Shown: positions 11,612 to 21,020 of the stretch, one piece after another
Position numbering within the stretch: position 1 is the stretch's first letter
How the letters are laid out: every line of letters starts with the position of its first letter
Assembly (NCBI GenBank): GCA_934085975.1
Contig: CAKOHT010000016.1
Span: forward strand, 1 to 34,807
From: an uncultured Cetobacterium sp.
GTDB lineage: Bacteria > Fusobacteriota > Fusobacteriia > Fusobacteriales > Fusobacteriaceae
DNA: 34,807 nt
Direction: 5' to 3'
Translations under genes and position numbers: made by a program
The notes under the pieces: model-generated
Database searches by the model: none
The model's input: only the letters and a program-made list of their open reading frames with translations
What the model was told of the DNA's origin: nothing

Positions 11612-12628
11612 ATGAAAAATAAGCTGAATGCTTTAAAGGATGAAGCTGGTTTAAGTATCCAAAAAGCAGTGACACTACAAGAAATGGATGAAATTAGGAT
11701 TAAATATTTAGGAAAAAAAGGTGAGTTCACTGAAATTTCTAAGTCTATGAGAGAGTTATCACCAGAGGAAAGACCTGCTTTTGGACAAATGGTAAATGAT
11801 GTAAAAACAATTATAACAACTTTAATAGAAGAGAAAACAATAGAGATTAGAAATAAAGTAAAAAAAGAACAATTAGAAACTGAAACATTGGATATTTCTT
11901 TACCAGGAAGAGAAGTTTCTACGGGTGGATTACATCCAATAACAGAAACTATGAATTTTTTAAAAAATATATTTGTGGAGATGGGATTTGATGTCGCTGA
12001 AGGACCAGAAGTAGAATTTACTTCATATAATTTTGAGGCATTAAACATTCCAGAAACGCATCCATCAAGAGATTTACAGGACACATTCTATATGAGTGAA
12101 AATGTGGTTTTAAGAACGCATACATCACCAGTACAAGCTAGATATATGGAAAAGAATCATCCACCTTTTAGAATGGTTTGTCCGGGAAAAGTGTATAGAA
12201 ATGATTATGATATATCTCATACACCAATGTTTCATCAAATGGAAGGATTAATGGTTGGTCCAGAGGTATCTTTTGCTAATTTAAAAGCTATGCTAGAACA
12301 GTTTGTGACGAGAGTATTTGGTGAAACTAAAGTTAGATTTAGACCCCATTTTTTCCCTTTTACAGAGCCAAGTGCTGAAATGGATGTTCAATGTGTAATT
12401 TGTAAAGGTGAAGGGTGTAGACTTTGTAAACATAGTGGTTGGTTAGAAATAATGGGATGTGGAATGATTGACCCAGCTGTTTTAGAAGGTGTAGGATATG
12501 ACCCAGAAGAAGTATCGGGATTTGCATTTGGAATGGGAATAGAGAGAATTGCAATGTTAAGATATGGTATTGATGATTTAAGAGCGTTTTTTGAAAATGA
12601 TGTAAGGTTCTTAAAGCAATTTAAATAG
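11612..12628 (+). CDS. pheS: phenylalanyl-tRNA synthetase alpha subunit
   Basis: A 338-residue class II aminoacyl-tRNA synthetase catalytic subunit, paired with PheT as an alpha2-beta2 enzyme. An N-terminal coiled-coil of about 85 residues precedes the catalytic core. Motif 1 region is STGGLHPITET, motif 2 CPGKVYRNDYDISHTPMFHQMEG, motif 3 GFAFGMGIERIAML. A four-cysteine insert (C-x2-C-x4-C-x2-C around VQCVICKGEGCRLC) is present, as in many Firmicutes PheS. The ATG has AGGAGG six bases upstream. No T-box leader exists upstream, since the gene is internal to a longer operon. Confidence 0.97.
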   Translation: MKNKLNALKDEAGLSIQKAVTLQEMDEIRIKYLGKKGEFTEISKSMRELSPEERPAFGQMVNDVKTIITTLIEEKTIEIRNKVKKEQLETETLDISLPGREVSTGGLHPITETMNFLKNIFVEMGFDVAEGPEVEFTSYNFEALNIPETHPSRDLQDTFYMSENVVLRTHTSPVQARYMEKNHPPFRMVCPGKVYRNDYDISHTPMFHQMEGLMVGPEVSFANLKAMLEQFVTRVFGETKVRFRPHFFPFTEPSAEMDVQCVICKGEGCRLCKHSGWLEIMGCGMIDPAVLEGVGYDPEEVSGFAFGMGIERIAMLRYGIDDLRAFFENDVRFLKQFK

Positions 12629-12644
12629 AAGGTGGAGGCATATA

Positions 12645-15038
12645 ATGTTAATTTCATTGGATTGGTTGAAGCAATATGTCGATATAAAAGAGGACATAAA
12701 AGAGCTAGAAAACACTTTGACTATGATTGGTCAAGAGGTTGAAGCTGTAGAAGAGCAAGGGAAAGAATTAGCAAAAGTAGTTATAGGACAGATAACAGAG
12801 TATAAAAAACACCCTGAAGCTGAAAAATTAACGCTTTTAAAAGTTAATATAGGTGTTGAAGAGGAACTACAAATAGTATGTGGAGCTACAAATCATAAGC
12901 TAGGAGACAAAGTTGTTGTAGCAACCATTGGAGCGGTTTTACCTGGAGATTTCAAAATAAAAAAGAGTAAAATAAGAGGTATAGAGTCCCAAGGAATGCT
13001 TTGTTCTGAGGTAGAACTTGGACTTGGAAATGATGGGAATGGAATTATAATTCTTCCAGAAGATGCACCATTAGGTGTTGAATACAGAGTTTATAAAAAA
13101 TTAAATGATGTAATTTTTGAATTAGAAATAACACCTAATAGACCAGATTGTTTATCTTATATAGGAATAGCTAGGGAGATAGCAGCTTACTATGGAAGAA
13201 AAATAAAATGTCCTGAGTTTGAATCTAAAAAAATTATAGAGAGTATAAATACGGGGCATATAGATGTAAGAATAGAGGATAAAGAGAGATGTAAAAGATT
13301 CTCAGGAAAGGTTATAAGAAATATAAAGGTAGAGGGGTCGCCAGAGTGGTTAAAAAATAGATTGATTTCAATGGGACTAAAACCAATAAACAATGTTGTG
13401 GATGCGACAAATTACATTCTATTTGAATGTAACCAACCTCTACATGCCTATGATTTGACAAAAATCAACGACAGAAAAATAGTTGTGAGAAAAGCCTTAA
13501 ATGGTGAAAAAATAGTAACACTAGATGGAGTTGAAAGAGAGTTAAATAAAGGTGAACTTGTCATTGCAGATGCTGAAAAACCTTTAGGAATAGCTGGAAT
13601 AATGGGTGGAGAATCAAGTAAAGTAACAGAGGAAACTACTGAAATTTTCTTAGAATGTGCATACTTTACTCCAGAAAATATAAGAAAAACATCTAAAGAG
13701 TTAGGGTTATCAAGTGATTCTTCTTATAGATTTGAAAGAGGATTAGATATAGAAAATACTGCTGAAGTTTTAGAAAGAGCAGCAGATTTAATTTCTCAAC
13801 TGACAGGTGGAGAAGTTTTAGAGGGATATATTGATAAATATATTGAAAAATATGAAAAAATAGAGATTCCTTTAAATATTGAAAAATTAAGAAAGTTTAT
13901 GGGGAAAAATATAGAGATTGATGTAGTAGGAAAAATACTAACTAATCTAGGAATAAATATAAAAACATTAAATTCGACAACAATAATAGCAACACCGCCA
14001 TCTTATAGAGGAGATTTGACTAGAACAGCAGATCTTTATGAAGAGATAATAAGAATGTATGGTTTTGATAACATAGAAAACAAAATGCCAGAAGAAAATA
14101 TAAGACCTGGAGTTAAAGATACAACGACAGTTATAGTTGATGAGGCCAAGGAGATATTAGCAAAGTTAGGTCTACAAGAAGTAATAAACTATAGTTTTAT
14201 TTCAAAAGAGGCAATAAAGATGTTAGGAATAACAGAACCAGTTTTAGAGATAACAAATCCAATCAGTGATGATATGGTGATTATGAGACCAACGCTAATT
14301 TATAGCTTATTAACAAATATAAGAGATAACTTAAATAGAAATCAAAATGGCTTAAAATTCTTTGAAGTATCTAGAGTGTTTACTCCAAAAGAGGATGGAT
14401 TGGCAAATGAAACATTGAGAGCTTCAATAGCTCTTGCAGGAAAGAGTTTTAAGACATTGTGGAATCCAAAGCCAGAAGCAATGGATTTCTACACTATAAA
14501 GGGATTTGTTGAAAAATTTTTAGAGTATATGGGAGTAAACAGATACCAATTAGATAGATCAGAAGATATTAACTTCCATCCGGGAAGAAGTGCGGATATA
14601 AGAATAGGAAAAGTTAAAATAGGAACTTTTGGAGAGATTCATCCAGAGTTAGCAGAAAATATGGACATTAAAAGAGAAAGAACATATGTGGCTGAACTTG
14701 ATTTAACTACTCTATTAAACTATAGAGCTAAAAAAGTTAAGTATGAGAGAATTGTAAAATATCCTGAAGTTACTAGAGACTTAGCAGTTGTTTTAGATAG
14801 AGATGTACTAGTTGGTAAGATGTTAGAAGATATCAAGAAGTCATCAAATCTAATTGAAAGCGTTGCTATATTTGACGTTTACCAAGGAGAGAAAATAGAG
14901 GTTGACAAGAAATCGGTCGCTATAAGCATCATTTTAAGAAAGAAGGATGGAACTCTTGAGGAAAGCGATATCAATATAACTGTTGACAATATCTTGAAAT
15001 TGATAGCTAAAAACTACAATGGAGAGATTAGACAGTAA
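12645..15038 (+). CDS. pheT: phenylalanyl-tRNA synthetase beta subunit
   Basis: A 797-residue partner of PheS. Domains in order: N-terminal segment, tRNA-binding OB fold of the EMAP-II type (about 40-150, with HPEAEKLTLLKVNIG), B3/B4 editing domain (about 210-385, hydrolyses Tyr-tRNAPhe), B5 domain (about 400-475), catalytic-like core and C-terminal ferredoxin-fold anticodon-binding domain (about 700-797, YERIVKYPEVTRDLAVV). Length is normal. A GGTGGAGG site precedes the ATG; 16 bases separate it from pheS. Confidence 0.97.
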   Translation: MLISLDWLKQYVDIKEDIKELENTLTMIGQEVEAVEEQGKELAKVVIGQITEYKKHPEAEKLTLLKVNIGVEEELQIVCGATNHKLGDKVVVATIGAVLPGDFKIKKSKIRGIESQGMLCSEVELGLGNDGNGIIILPEDAPLGVEYRVYKKLNDVIFELEITPNRPDCLSYIGIAREIAAYYGRKIKCPEFESKKIIESINTGHIDVRIEDKERCKRFSGKVIRNIKVEGSPEWLKNRLISMGLKPINNVVDATNYILFECNQPLHAYDLTKINDRKIVVRKALNGEKIVTLDGVERELNKGELVIADAEKPLGIAGIMGGESSKVTEETTEIFLECAYFTPENIRKTSKELGLSSDSSYRFERGLDIENTAEVLERAADLISQLTGGEVLEGYIDKYIEKYEKIEIPLNIEKLRKFMGKNIEIDVVGKILTNLGINIKTLNSTTIIATPPSYRGDLTRTADLYEEIIRMYGFDNIENKMPEENIRPGVKDTTTVIVDEAKEILAKLGLQEVINYSFISKEAIKMLGITEPVLEITNPISDDMVIMRPTLIYSLLTNIRDNLNRNQNGLKFFEVSRVFTPKEDGLANETLRASIALAGKSFKTLWNPKPEAMDFYTIKGFVEKFLEYMGVNRYQLDRSEDINFHPGRSADIRIGKVKIGTFGEIHPELAENMDIKRERTYVAELDLTTLLNYRAKKVKYERIVKYPEVTRDLAVVLDRDVLVGKMLEDIKKSSNLIESVAIFDVYQGEKIEVDKKSVAISIILRKKDGTLEESDINITVDNILKLIAKNYNGEIRQ

Positions 15039-15067
15039 AATTTTTAATTAAAAGTTCAGGAGGAAAA

Positions 15068-16276
15068 ATGGATTCACTAAGAGAATTATTTAAGGTTGGA
15101 AATGGACCATCAAGCTCTCATACAATGGGGCCAGAGAGAGCAGCAAAAAGATTTAAGGCAGAAAACCCAAATGCAACGAGTTTTAGAGTGGAATTATATG
15201 GGTCACTTGCATTAACAGGGAAAGGGCACTTAACAGATTTTATAATAATAGAGACGTTAAAGCCAAAATCTACGGAAATAGTATGGATGCCAGAGTATGT
15301 TCATCCGTATCACACTAACGGTATGAAGTTTATTGCTTTAGATAATGAAGGAAACGAGTTAAATTCTTGGTTAGTATTCTCTGTTGGTGGAGGAACTATA
15401 ATGGAGGAAGGACAACAAAGACAGGGTGGATCAAAAGTTTATTCTTTTGGAACAATGGCTGAAATTATGTCATGGTGTGAAAAAAATAAAAAAGAGTTAT
15501 GGGAGTTTGTCACTGAAAGTGAAGGGGAATCAATTTGGTACTTCTTAGATCAAATAAGAACAGCATTAGAGGAGTCTGTTCAATCAGGACTCTCTAAAAA
15601 TGGTATTTTACCGGGAACGATAAGATTACAAAGAAGAGCTCAATCATTCTACAGAAAAGCAAGAAATGATAAATCAAGAGGTGGATTTGTTGGAAGAATT
15701 TTTGCTTATACACTGGCTGTGTCAGAAGAGAATGGAGGGGGAGGTAGAGTTGTTACTGCCCCAACTTGTGGAGCTGCTGGGGTAATTCCTGGACTGATGT
15801 ATGCTTTAAAAGAGGAGTATAACTTAACGAATGAAGAAGTATTAAAAGGTCTTGCTATAGCTGGACTAATCGGTAATATTATAAAAGAAAATGCTACAAT
15901 ATCTGGAGCAGAGGGTGGATGCCAAGCAGAAGTTGGATCGGCTTGTGCTATGGCAGCAGCAATGGCATGTTTTATACTAGGTGGATCATTGGAGCAAATA
16001 GAGTACGCAGCTGAAATGGCGTTAGAGCATCATCTAGGATTGACGTGTGATCCAGTTGGAGGGTATGTTCAAATTCCTTGTATAGAGAGAAATGCAGCAG
16101 CGGCAGTAAGAGCCTTGGATGCGGCACAGTATGCTTTATATACAGATGGAAAACATAGTATTTCTTTTGACCAAGTTGTAAAGACTATGGGAGAGACAGG
16201 AAGAGACTTAAAGGAGGAGTATAAAGAAACTTCTCTAGGAGGACTTGCAAAATATCATTTTGATGGTAATTGCTAA
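15068..16276 (+). CDS. sdaA: iron-sulfur L-serine ammonia-lyase (single chain)
   Basis: This deaminates L-serine to pyruvate and ammonia, feeding amino-acid fermentation. The 402 residues combine the N-terminal ASB-like domain (GPSSSHTMGP at 13-22) and the catalytic domain in one chain. [4Fe-4S] ligand cysteines are Cys285 (GGCQAEVG), Cys327 (LTCDPVGG) and Cys338 (QIPCIERN). Their spacing, 42 and 11 residues, equals that of the structurally known Legionella enzyme. The protein ends in Cys402, matching the 'tail-in-mouth' C-terminal cysteine that caps the cluster in that enzyme. It is shorter than E. coli SdaA (454). The ATG has an AGGAGG five bases upstream and lies 29 bases after pheT. A strong terminator follows. 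Confidence 0.94.
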   Translation: MDSLRELFKVGNGPSSSHTMGPERAAKRFKAENPNATSFRVELYGSLALTGKGHLTDFIIIETLKPKSTEIVWMPEYVHPYHTNGMKFIALDNEGNELNSWLVFSVGGGTIMEEGQQRQGGSKVYSFGTMAEIMSWCEKNKKELWEFVTESEGESIWYFLDQIRTALEESVQSGLSKNGILPGTIRLQRRAQSFYRKARNDKSRGGFVGRIFAYTLAVSEENGGGGRVVTAPTCGAAGVIPGLMYALKEEYNLTNEEVLKGLAIAGLIGNIIKENATISGAEGGCQAEVGSACAMAAAMACFILGGSLEQIEYAAEMALEHHLGLTCDPVGGYVQIPCIERNAAAAVRALDAAQYALYTDGKHSISFDQVVKTMGETGRDLKEEYKETSLGGLAKYHFDGNC

Positions 16277-16286
16277 TAGAACCTTT

Positions 16287-16322
16287 AGAAAGAGAGAATC
16301 TATGATTCTCTCTTTCTTTGTA
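16287..16322 (+). terminator. strong hairpin after sdaA
   Basis: A perfect 14-bp stem, AGAAAGAGAGAATC (16287-16300) / GATTCTCTCTTTCT (16304-16317), with loop TAT and then TTG. The T-run is short, but the stem contains a run of Ts at its 3' arm. It probably ends the long yaaA-to-sdaA run and separates pth. Confidence 0.75.
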
Positions 16323-16342
16323 GTTAATATTGAGGAGGAAAA

Positions 16343-16909
16343 ATGAAATTAATAGTTGGATTGGGAAATCCCGGAAAAGAGTACGAGGGAACAAGACATA
16401 ATATTGGGTTTGATATAGTTGATGTTTTTGCTAAGAAAAATGGATTTAATCCATTCAAAGAAAAATTTCAAGGATTACTATCAGAAAAAATGATAAATGG
16501 AGAAAAAGTTATTTTATTAAAACCTCAAACGTATATGAATTTGAGTGGTAATTCAATAATTCAAGTTGTTAAATTTTATAAAATAAATCCAGTAGAAGAT
16601 TTGGTGGTAGTTTATGACGATATGGATTTACCTCTGGGAAAATTAAGAGTAAAAGTGAATGGAAGTGCTGGTGGTCACAATGGAATAAAATCTATAATCT
16701 CGCATTTGGGTCAAGATTTTGTAAGAGTAAAGTGTGGGATAGGAAAAGCAAAAAATAAAGATGAAAACATTAATTTTGTTTTAGGTAGATTTACAAAAGA
16801 GGAGTCAGAAGCGATAACACCTATGTTTTTAAGTGTGATCGCTTTACTTGATGATGTATTAAAAAACACTCAAATGGATAAAATTATGCAGAAATATAAC
16901 AAAAAGTAA
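16343..16909 (+). CDS. pth: peptidyl-tRNA hydrolase
   Basis: This 188-residue enzyme recycles peptidyl-tRNA released by stalled ribosomes. The N-terminus MKLIVGLGNPG, the catalytic His19 in GTRHNIGFD, TYMNLSGNS, VVYDDMDLPLG and GSAGGHNGIKSI are all conserved. Length is standard. The ATG is preceded by GAGGAGG. It lies between the sdaA hairpin and the rnf promoter and may be its own transcription unit, although no terminator separates it from rnfC. Confidence 0.97.
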   Translation: MKLIVGLGNPGKEYEGTRHNIGFDIVDVFAKKNGFNPFKEKFQGLLSEKMINGEKVILLKPQTYMNLSGNSIIQVVKFYKINPVEDLVVVYDDMDLPLGKLRVKVNGSAGGHNGIKSIISHLGQDFVRVKCGIGKAKNKDENINFVLGRFTKEESEAITPMFLSVIALLDDVLKNTQMDKIMQKYNKK

Positions 16910-16940
16910 CACAAAAAAGCAAAAAAACAGTTCAAAAAAG

Positions 16941-16969
16941 TTGTTAAATACAAATAAATATGTTATTCT
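16941..16969 (+). promoter_or_regulatory. promoter of the rnf operon
   Basis: TTGTTA (16941-16946), 17 bases, then TATTCT (16964-16969) with an extended TGT just before the -10. It lies 46-74 bases upstream of the rnfC ATG in a gap with no coding. No repressor-like palindrome is obvious. Confidence 0.6.
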
Positions 16970-17014
16970 AACAATGGAATATAGTTTGTTAACTACAAAG
17001 GAGGGAATATTTTT

Positions 17015-18325
17015 ATGAAATTCTTCGGATTCAAAGGGGGAGTACATCCACCTGAAAATAAAATCCAAACAGAAAATCAAGCCGTAGAGATTTTAATAGC
17101 ACCAAAAATGGTTTTCATCCCACTTCTTCAGCACATAGGGGTTCCTTTAACGCCCTGCGTAGAGATAGGAGAAAGAGTTTTAAAAGGGCAAATGATTGCT
17201 AACTCAGAAGCTTTTTTATCGGTTCCTGTGCATGCGTCAGTGAGTGGTATAGTAAAAAAAATTGAAAATTTACCATTTCCATTAATGGGAAATGTGCAAA
17301 CAATTGTAATTGAAAATGATGAGCAAGATGAATGGATAGATTTAGAGAAGTTTCCAAAATGGGAAAATTTGACAAAAGATGAGTTGCTAAAAGTGATAAG
17401 AGCTAAGGGAGTTGTAGGACTTGGTGGAGCAGCTTTTCCAACGCACGTAAAATTAAATCCACCAGCGGATGTAAAAATAGAGACACTATTACTCAATGGT
17501 GCTGAATGTGAGCCATATTTGAATTCTGACAATAGAGTTATGATTGAAGAACCTTTAAAAATAGTAGAAGGTATAAAAATAATAAAACATATATTGAATG
17601 TAAACCGTGCTATTATTGGAATTGAAGATAATAAACCAGAGGCAATAAAAGCTATGAAAGAAGCTTGCCAAGGAACGAATATAGAGGTTATGTCATTGAA
17701 GACTATGTATCCACAAGGTGGAGAGAAAGCACTGATAAAAGCTATTTTAAATAAAGAGGTGCCATCAGGAAAGCTACCTTCAGCAGTTGGTGTTGTTGTA
17801 AATAATACAACGACAGCAGCGGCAATATATGATGCGGTTGTAAATGGATTACCACTGATAGATAAAGTTGTAACTGTTGCTGGAAAAGCTGTGGAAGAGC
17901 CTAAAAATTTAAAAGTGGCTATTGGAACACCTATATCAGCACTTTTGCAAAATTGTAGATATAAAGAAGATGAAGTGGAAAAAATAGTAATGGGCGGACC
18001 TATGATGGGTATGGCTCAATTGACTTTAGAAGTTCCTGTTATAAAAGGGACTTCAGGAGTACTGGCTTTAACAAAACAAGAAATAAACTACTGTAAACCC
18101 AAGTCTTGTATAGGTTGTGGAAAGTGTATAGATGCGTGTCCTATGTCATTAGAACCAGTAATGTATGCTAGATTAGCTGAGTTTTCACAGTGGGAAGAGA
18201 TGGCGAAGTATCATTTGATGGATTGTATAGAGTGCGGTTCTTGTGCTTATATATGTCCAGCTAATAGACCATTGACAGAAGCGATAAAAATTGGAAAAGC
18301 TAAACTTAGAACAATGAAAAAGTAG
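17015..18325 (+). CDS. rnfC: Rnf complex subunit RnfC
   Basis: The 436-residue peripheral subunit of the membrane-bound Rnf complex, which couples ferredoxin oxidation and NAD+ reduction to Na+ or H+ export. RnfC is the NADH/FMN site: GLGGAAFPTHVK at 135-146 and the SLBB/Nqo1-like region follow. Two [4Fe-4S] sites are visible: Cys365/368/371/375 and Cys404/407/410/414. The N-terminal barrel sandwich hybrid (GGVHPPENK...) is intact. The ATG has AAAGGAGGG eight or nine bases upstream. First gene of a six-gene operon in the order C-D-G-E-A-B. Confidence 0.97.
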   Translation: MKFFGFKGGVHPPENKIQTENQAVEILIAPKMVFIPLLQHIGVPLTPCVEIGERVLKGQMIANSEAFLSVPVHASVSGIVKKIENLPFPLMGNVQTIVIENDEQDEWIDLEKFPKWENLTKDELLKVIRAKGVVGLGGAAFPTHVKLNPPADVKIETLLLNGAECEPYLNSDNRVMIEEPLKIVEGIKIIKHILNVNRAIIGIEDNKPEAIKAMKEACQGTNIEVMSLKTMYPQGGEKALIKAILNKEVPSGKLPSAVGVVVNNTTTAAAIYDAVVNGLPLIDKVVTVAGKAVEEPKNLKVAIGTPISALLQNCRYKEDEVEKIVMGGPMMGMAQLTLEVPVIKGTSGVLALTKQEINYCKPKSCIGCGKCIDACPMSLEPVMYARLAEFSQWEEMAKYHLMDCIECGSCAYICPANRPLTEAIKIGKAKLRTMKK

Positions 18326-18337
18326 GAGGAAAAAAAA

Positions 18338-19270
18338 GTGGCGAAAATTTTAAAGGTGGGGCCATCGCCTCATATAAGAACTAAGGAAACTGTTGATGAT
18401 GTAATGTATGATGTAATAATAGCATTACTTCCAGCACTTTTAGCGGCATGCTATTTTTTTGGAATTAGGGCGATAGTGGTAACAGCGGTATCTATTCTAT
18501 CATGTATGGTGACTGAGTTTGTGTGTCAAAAGTTAATGAAACAAGACGTACAAATTTTTGATGGAAGTGCCATTATAACAGGAATTTTATATGCTTTTGT
18601 AATACCACCATATATGTCTTTAATATATGTTGTAGTTGGAGCAGTAGTTTCGATAGCTCTAGGGAAAATGGTGTTTGGTGGATTAGGGCATAATATATTT
18701 AATCCAGCTTTAGTTGGAAGAGCATTTGTTCAAGCCTCTTGGCCAGTTGCAATAACAACATTTATGTATGATGATGTGGGGGGAGCTACCCTTTTAGATG
18801 CAATGAAAAGAGGGCTAGCGACGGATAGTGTTTTAATAGAGGGAGGAAATCTATATTTAAATACATTTATAGGTAGAATGGGTGGATGTTTAGGAGAAAC
18901 ATCTGTTTTAGCTATTCTTTTAGGAGGGTTATATTTAATCTATAAAAAACAGATAGATTGGAAAGTTCCAACAATAATGATTGGAACAGTATTTATAGCT
19001 TCTTTAATAGCAGGAGCAAATCCATTTTTACATATTTTTTCGGGAGGATTATTTTTAGGAGCGTTTTTCATGGCAACAGATATGGTAACTTCCCCACATA
19101 CGACTAAAGGAAGAGCTATTTTTGCTTTTGGAATTGGAGTTTTGGTGTCGTTAATTAGATTTAAAGGTGGTTACCCGGAAGGAGTAGCATACTCAATTCT
19201 TATAATGAATGGATTTGTACCATTAATAAATCGATATACAAGCCCTAAAAAATTTGGGGAGGTAAGATAA
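18338..19270 (+). CDS. rnfD: Rnf complex subunit RnfD
   Basis: A 310-residue integral membrane subunit related to NqrB. The covalent-FMN region reads DDVGGAT with Thr151 as the probable phosphoester-linked residue; the usual S/T before GAT is replaced by Gly. GLGHNIFNPALVGRAF (116-131) and the ATDMVTSPHT block are family hallmarks. The start is GTG 18338, chosen for the TAGGAGG about nine bases upstream; the next in-frame methionine would cut into the conserved N-terminus. It overlaps rnfG by one base (TAATG). Confidence 0.95.
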   Translation: MAKILKVGPSPHIRTKETVDDVMYDVIIALLPALLAACYFFGIRAIVVTAVSILSCMVTEFVCQKLMKQDVQIFDGSAIITGILYAFVIPPYMSLIYVVVGAVVSIALGKMVFGGLGHNIFNPALVGRAFVQASWPVAITTFMYDDVGGATLLDAMKRGLATDSVLIEGGNLYLNTFIGRMGGCLGETSVLAILLGGLYLIYKKQIDWKVPTIMIGTVFIASLIAGANPFLHIFSGGLFLGAFFMATDMVTSPHTTKGRAIFAFGIGVLVSLIRFKGGYPEGVAYSILIMNGFVPLINRYTSPKKFGEVR

Positions 19271-19809
19271 TGGAAAGAAATAGATTTATACATTATAGTA
19301 TCGTTTTAACGCTTATAGCGTCAATTTCTGCTGGAATTTTATCTGTAGTCAATGGGGCAACACAGAAAGTTATAAAAGAAAATGAAAGAGCGGCAGTAAA
19401 TGCAGCGAGAATAATGGTTTTACCAAAAGCTGAATCATTTGATGAAAATGCAACAGTGAAAGTAGATGAATTAGAATTTATTCCTGGAAATGGATCGGAT
19501 GGAAAACCTGTGGGATATGTGGTTACAGTTTCTCAGCCGGGATACGCTGCTAATATAGATTTCGTATTGGGAATTGACAGAAGAGGAAGAGTAACAGGAT
19601 TAAATATAATAGGTAGCCAAGAGACACCAGGTTTAGGGTCAAAAATATTAGATTCAGAATGGCAAAAGAAAGCTATTGGAAAAGATGCTTCTTATGAATT
19701 CAATAAATCAGCAGATGGATTTGCAGGAGCAACAATATCACCAAGTGCCGTTTATACAGGGATTAAAAGAGCTCTAAATAGCTTTAATAGTGGGGTGAAT
19801 AAAAAATAA
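19270..19809 (+). CDS. rnfG: Rnf complex subunit RnfG
   Basis: A 179-residue subunit with one N-terminal membrane anchor (about 10-30) and an FMN-binding domain outside the membrane. The flavinylation motif DGFAGATIS has Thr155 as the attachment residue. This is modified by an ApbE flavin transferase, which is not in this window. GSQETPGLGSKI is conserved. It starts and ends with one-base TAATG overlaps with rnfD and rnfE, so the operon is translationally coupled. Confidence 0.95.
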   Translation: MERNRFIHYSIVLTLIASISAGILSVVNGATQKVIKENERAAVNAARIMVLPKAESFDENATVKVDELEFIPGNGSDGKPVGYVVTVSQPGYAANIDFVLGIDRRGRVTGLNIIGSQETPGLGSKILDSEWQKKAIGKDASYEFNKSADGFAGATISPSAVYTGIKRALNSFNSGVNKK

Positions 19810-20417
19810 TGGCAAAGTCAAATAAAGAGATATTATTAAATGGAATAATAAAAGAAAATCCAGTATTTGTACTTTTACTTGGGTTGTGTCCAACATTAGG
19901 TGTTACATCATCATCAATAAATGGTATGGCAATGGGTCTTGCAACAATGTCAGTAATAATTTTTTCAAATATGTTAATATCAATGATAAAAAGCTTTATT
20001 CCTGATAAGGTTAGAATACCAGCCTTTATTATGGTAATAGCGTCATTGGTTACCATAGTGGAAATGGTTATGAAAGCGTATTTGCCAGATTTATATAAAG
20101 TTTTAGGACTATTTATTCCTTTGATTGTTGTTAACTGTATTGTACTTGGTAGAGCTGAAAGTTTCGCTTCAAAAAATACTGTTTTTAAATCAATATTGGA
20201 TGGAATTGGGGCAGGATTAGGATTTACATTGGCTCTAACTCTATTAGGAACAATCAGAGAAATTTTAGGAAATGGAACAGCATTTGGAATACCTGTAACA
20301 CCAGCTTCCTTTACACCAGCTTTAATATTTATATTGGCACCTGGTGCGTTTATAACAATTGGTTTTATAATCGCTACTCAGAATTATATTAAAGCTAAAA
20401 AGAGTGGGGTGAAATAA
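19809..20417 (+). CDS. rnfE: Rnf complex subunit RnfE
   Basis: A 202-residue membrane subunit with six predicted transmembrane helices, homologous to NqrD and to RnfA. The conserved NPVFVLLLGLCPTLGVT at about 18-34 carries the cysteine that helps hold an intramembrane iron-sulfur centre with RnfA; VVNCIVLGRAE gives the second conserved cysteine. Start ATG overlaps the rnfG stop by one base. rnfA follows after three bases. Confidence 0.95.
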   Translation: MAKSNKEILLNGIIKENPVFVLLLGLCPTLGVTSSSINGMAMGLATMSVIIFSNMLISMIKSFIPDKVRIPAFIMVIASLVTIVEMVMKAYLPDLYKVLGLFIPLIVVNCIVLGRAESFASKNTVFKSILDGIGAGLGFTLALTLLGTIREILGNGTAFGIPVTPASFTPALIFILAPGAFITIGFIIATQNYIKAKKSGVK

Positions 20418-20420
20418 AAA

Positions 20421-21005
20421 ATGGATTTTGCAAAAATATTCAGTTTAATAATAACAGCAATTTTTATTCAAAATATAATATTTGCTAAATTTTTAGGAAT
20501 TTGTCCGTTCATGGGAGTTTCTAAAAAGGTAGAGTCATCAATTGGAATGGGTATGGCAGTAACTTTTGTTATGGCATTAGCTTCTGGAGTAACTTGGACA
20601 ATCTATAACTATTTGTTAGTACCACTACAATTGGAGTATTTACAGACAATAGCTTTTATATTGATAATAGCTTCATTGGTTCAATTTGTGGAGATGGCAA
20701 TTCAGAAAACTTCACCAAATTTATACAAAGCTCTAGGTGTTTTCTTGCCACTTATAACAACAAACTGTGCGGTGTTAGGTATTGCCATTTTAAACATTCA
20801 ACAGGAATATAGCTTTATAGAATCTGTTATAAATGGAGCAGCTGTAGCAATTGGTTTTACATTAGCTTTAGTGTTATTGGCGGGAATAAGGGAAAGAATA
20901 GAATATGCAGCTATTCCAGGACCATTTAAAGGAGTTCCGATTGCGTTTATTTCAGCAGGACTTTTAGCAATGGCTTTTATGGGATTCAGCGGAATGCAAA
21001 TATAG
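20421..21005 (+). CDS. rnfA: Rnf complex subunit RnfA
   Basis: A 194-residue six-helix membrane subunit, paralogous to RnfE in inverted topology. QNIIFAKFLGICPFMGVSKK (about 17-36) and TTNCAVLGIAI are the two conserved half-sites, each with the cysteine expected for the shared intramembrane cluster. RAGIRER-type loop appears as LAGIRERIE. A GGGGTGA site lies within the rnfE end. rnfB follows after 15 bases. Confidence 0.95.
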   Translation: MDFAKIFSLIITAIFIQNIIFAKFLGICPFMGVSKKVESSIGMGMAVTFVMALASGVTWTIYNYLLVPLQLEYLQTIAFILIIASLVQFVEMAIQKTSPNLYKALGVFLPLITTNCAVLGIAILNIQQEYSFIESVINGAAVAIGFTLALVLLAGIRERIEYAAIPGPFKGVPIAFISAGLLAMAFMGFSGMQI

Positions 21006-21020
21006 ATTGGAGGTAGGTTA

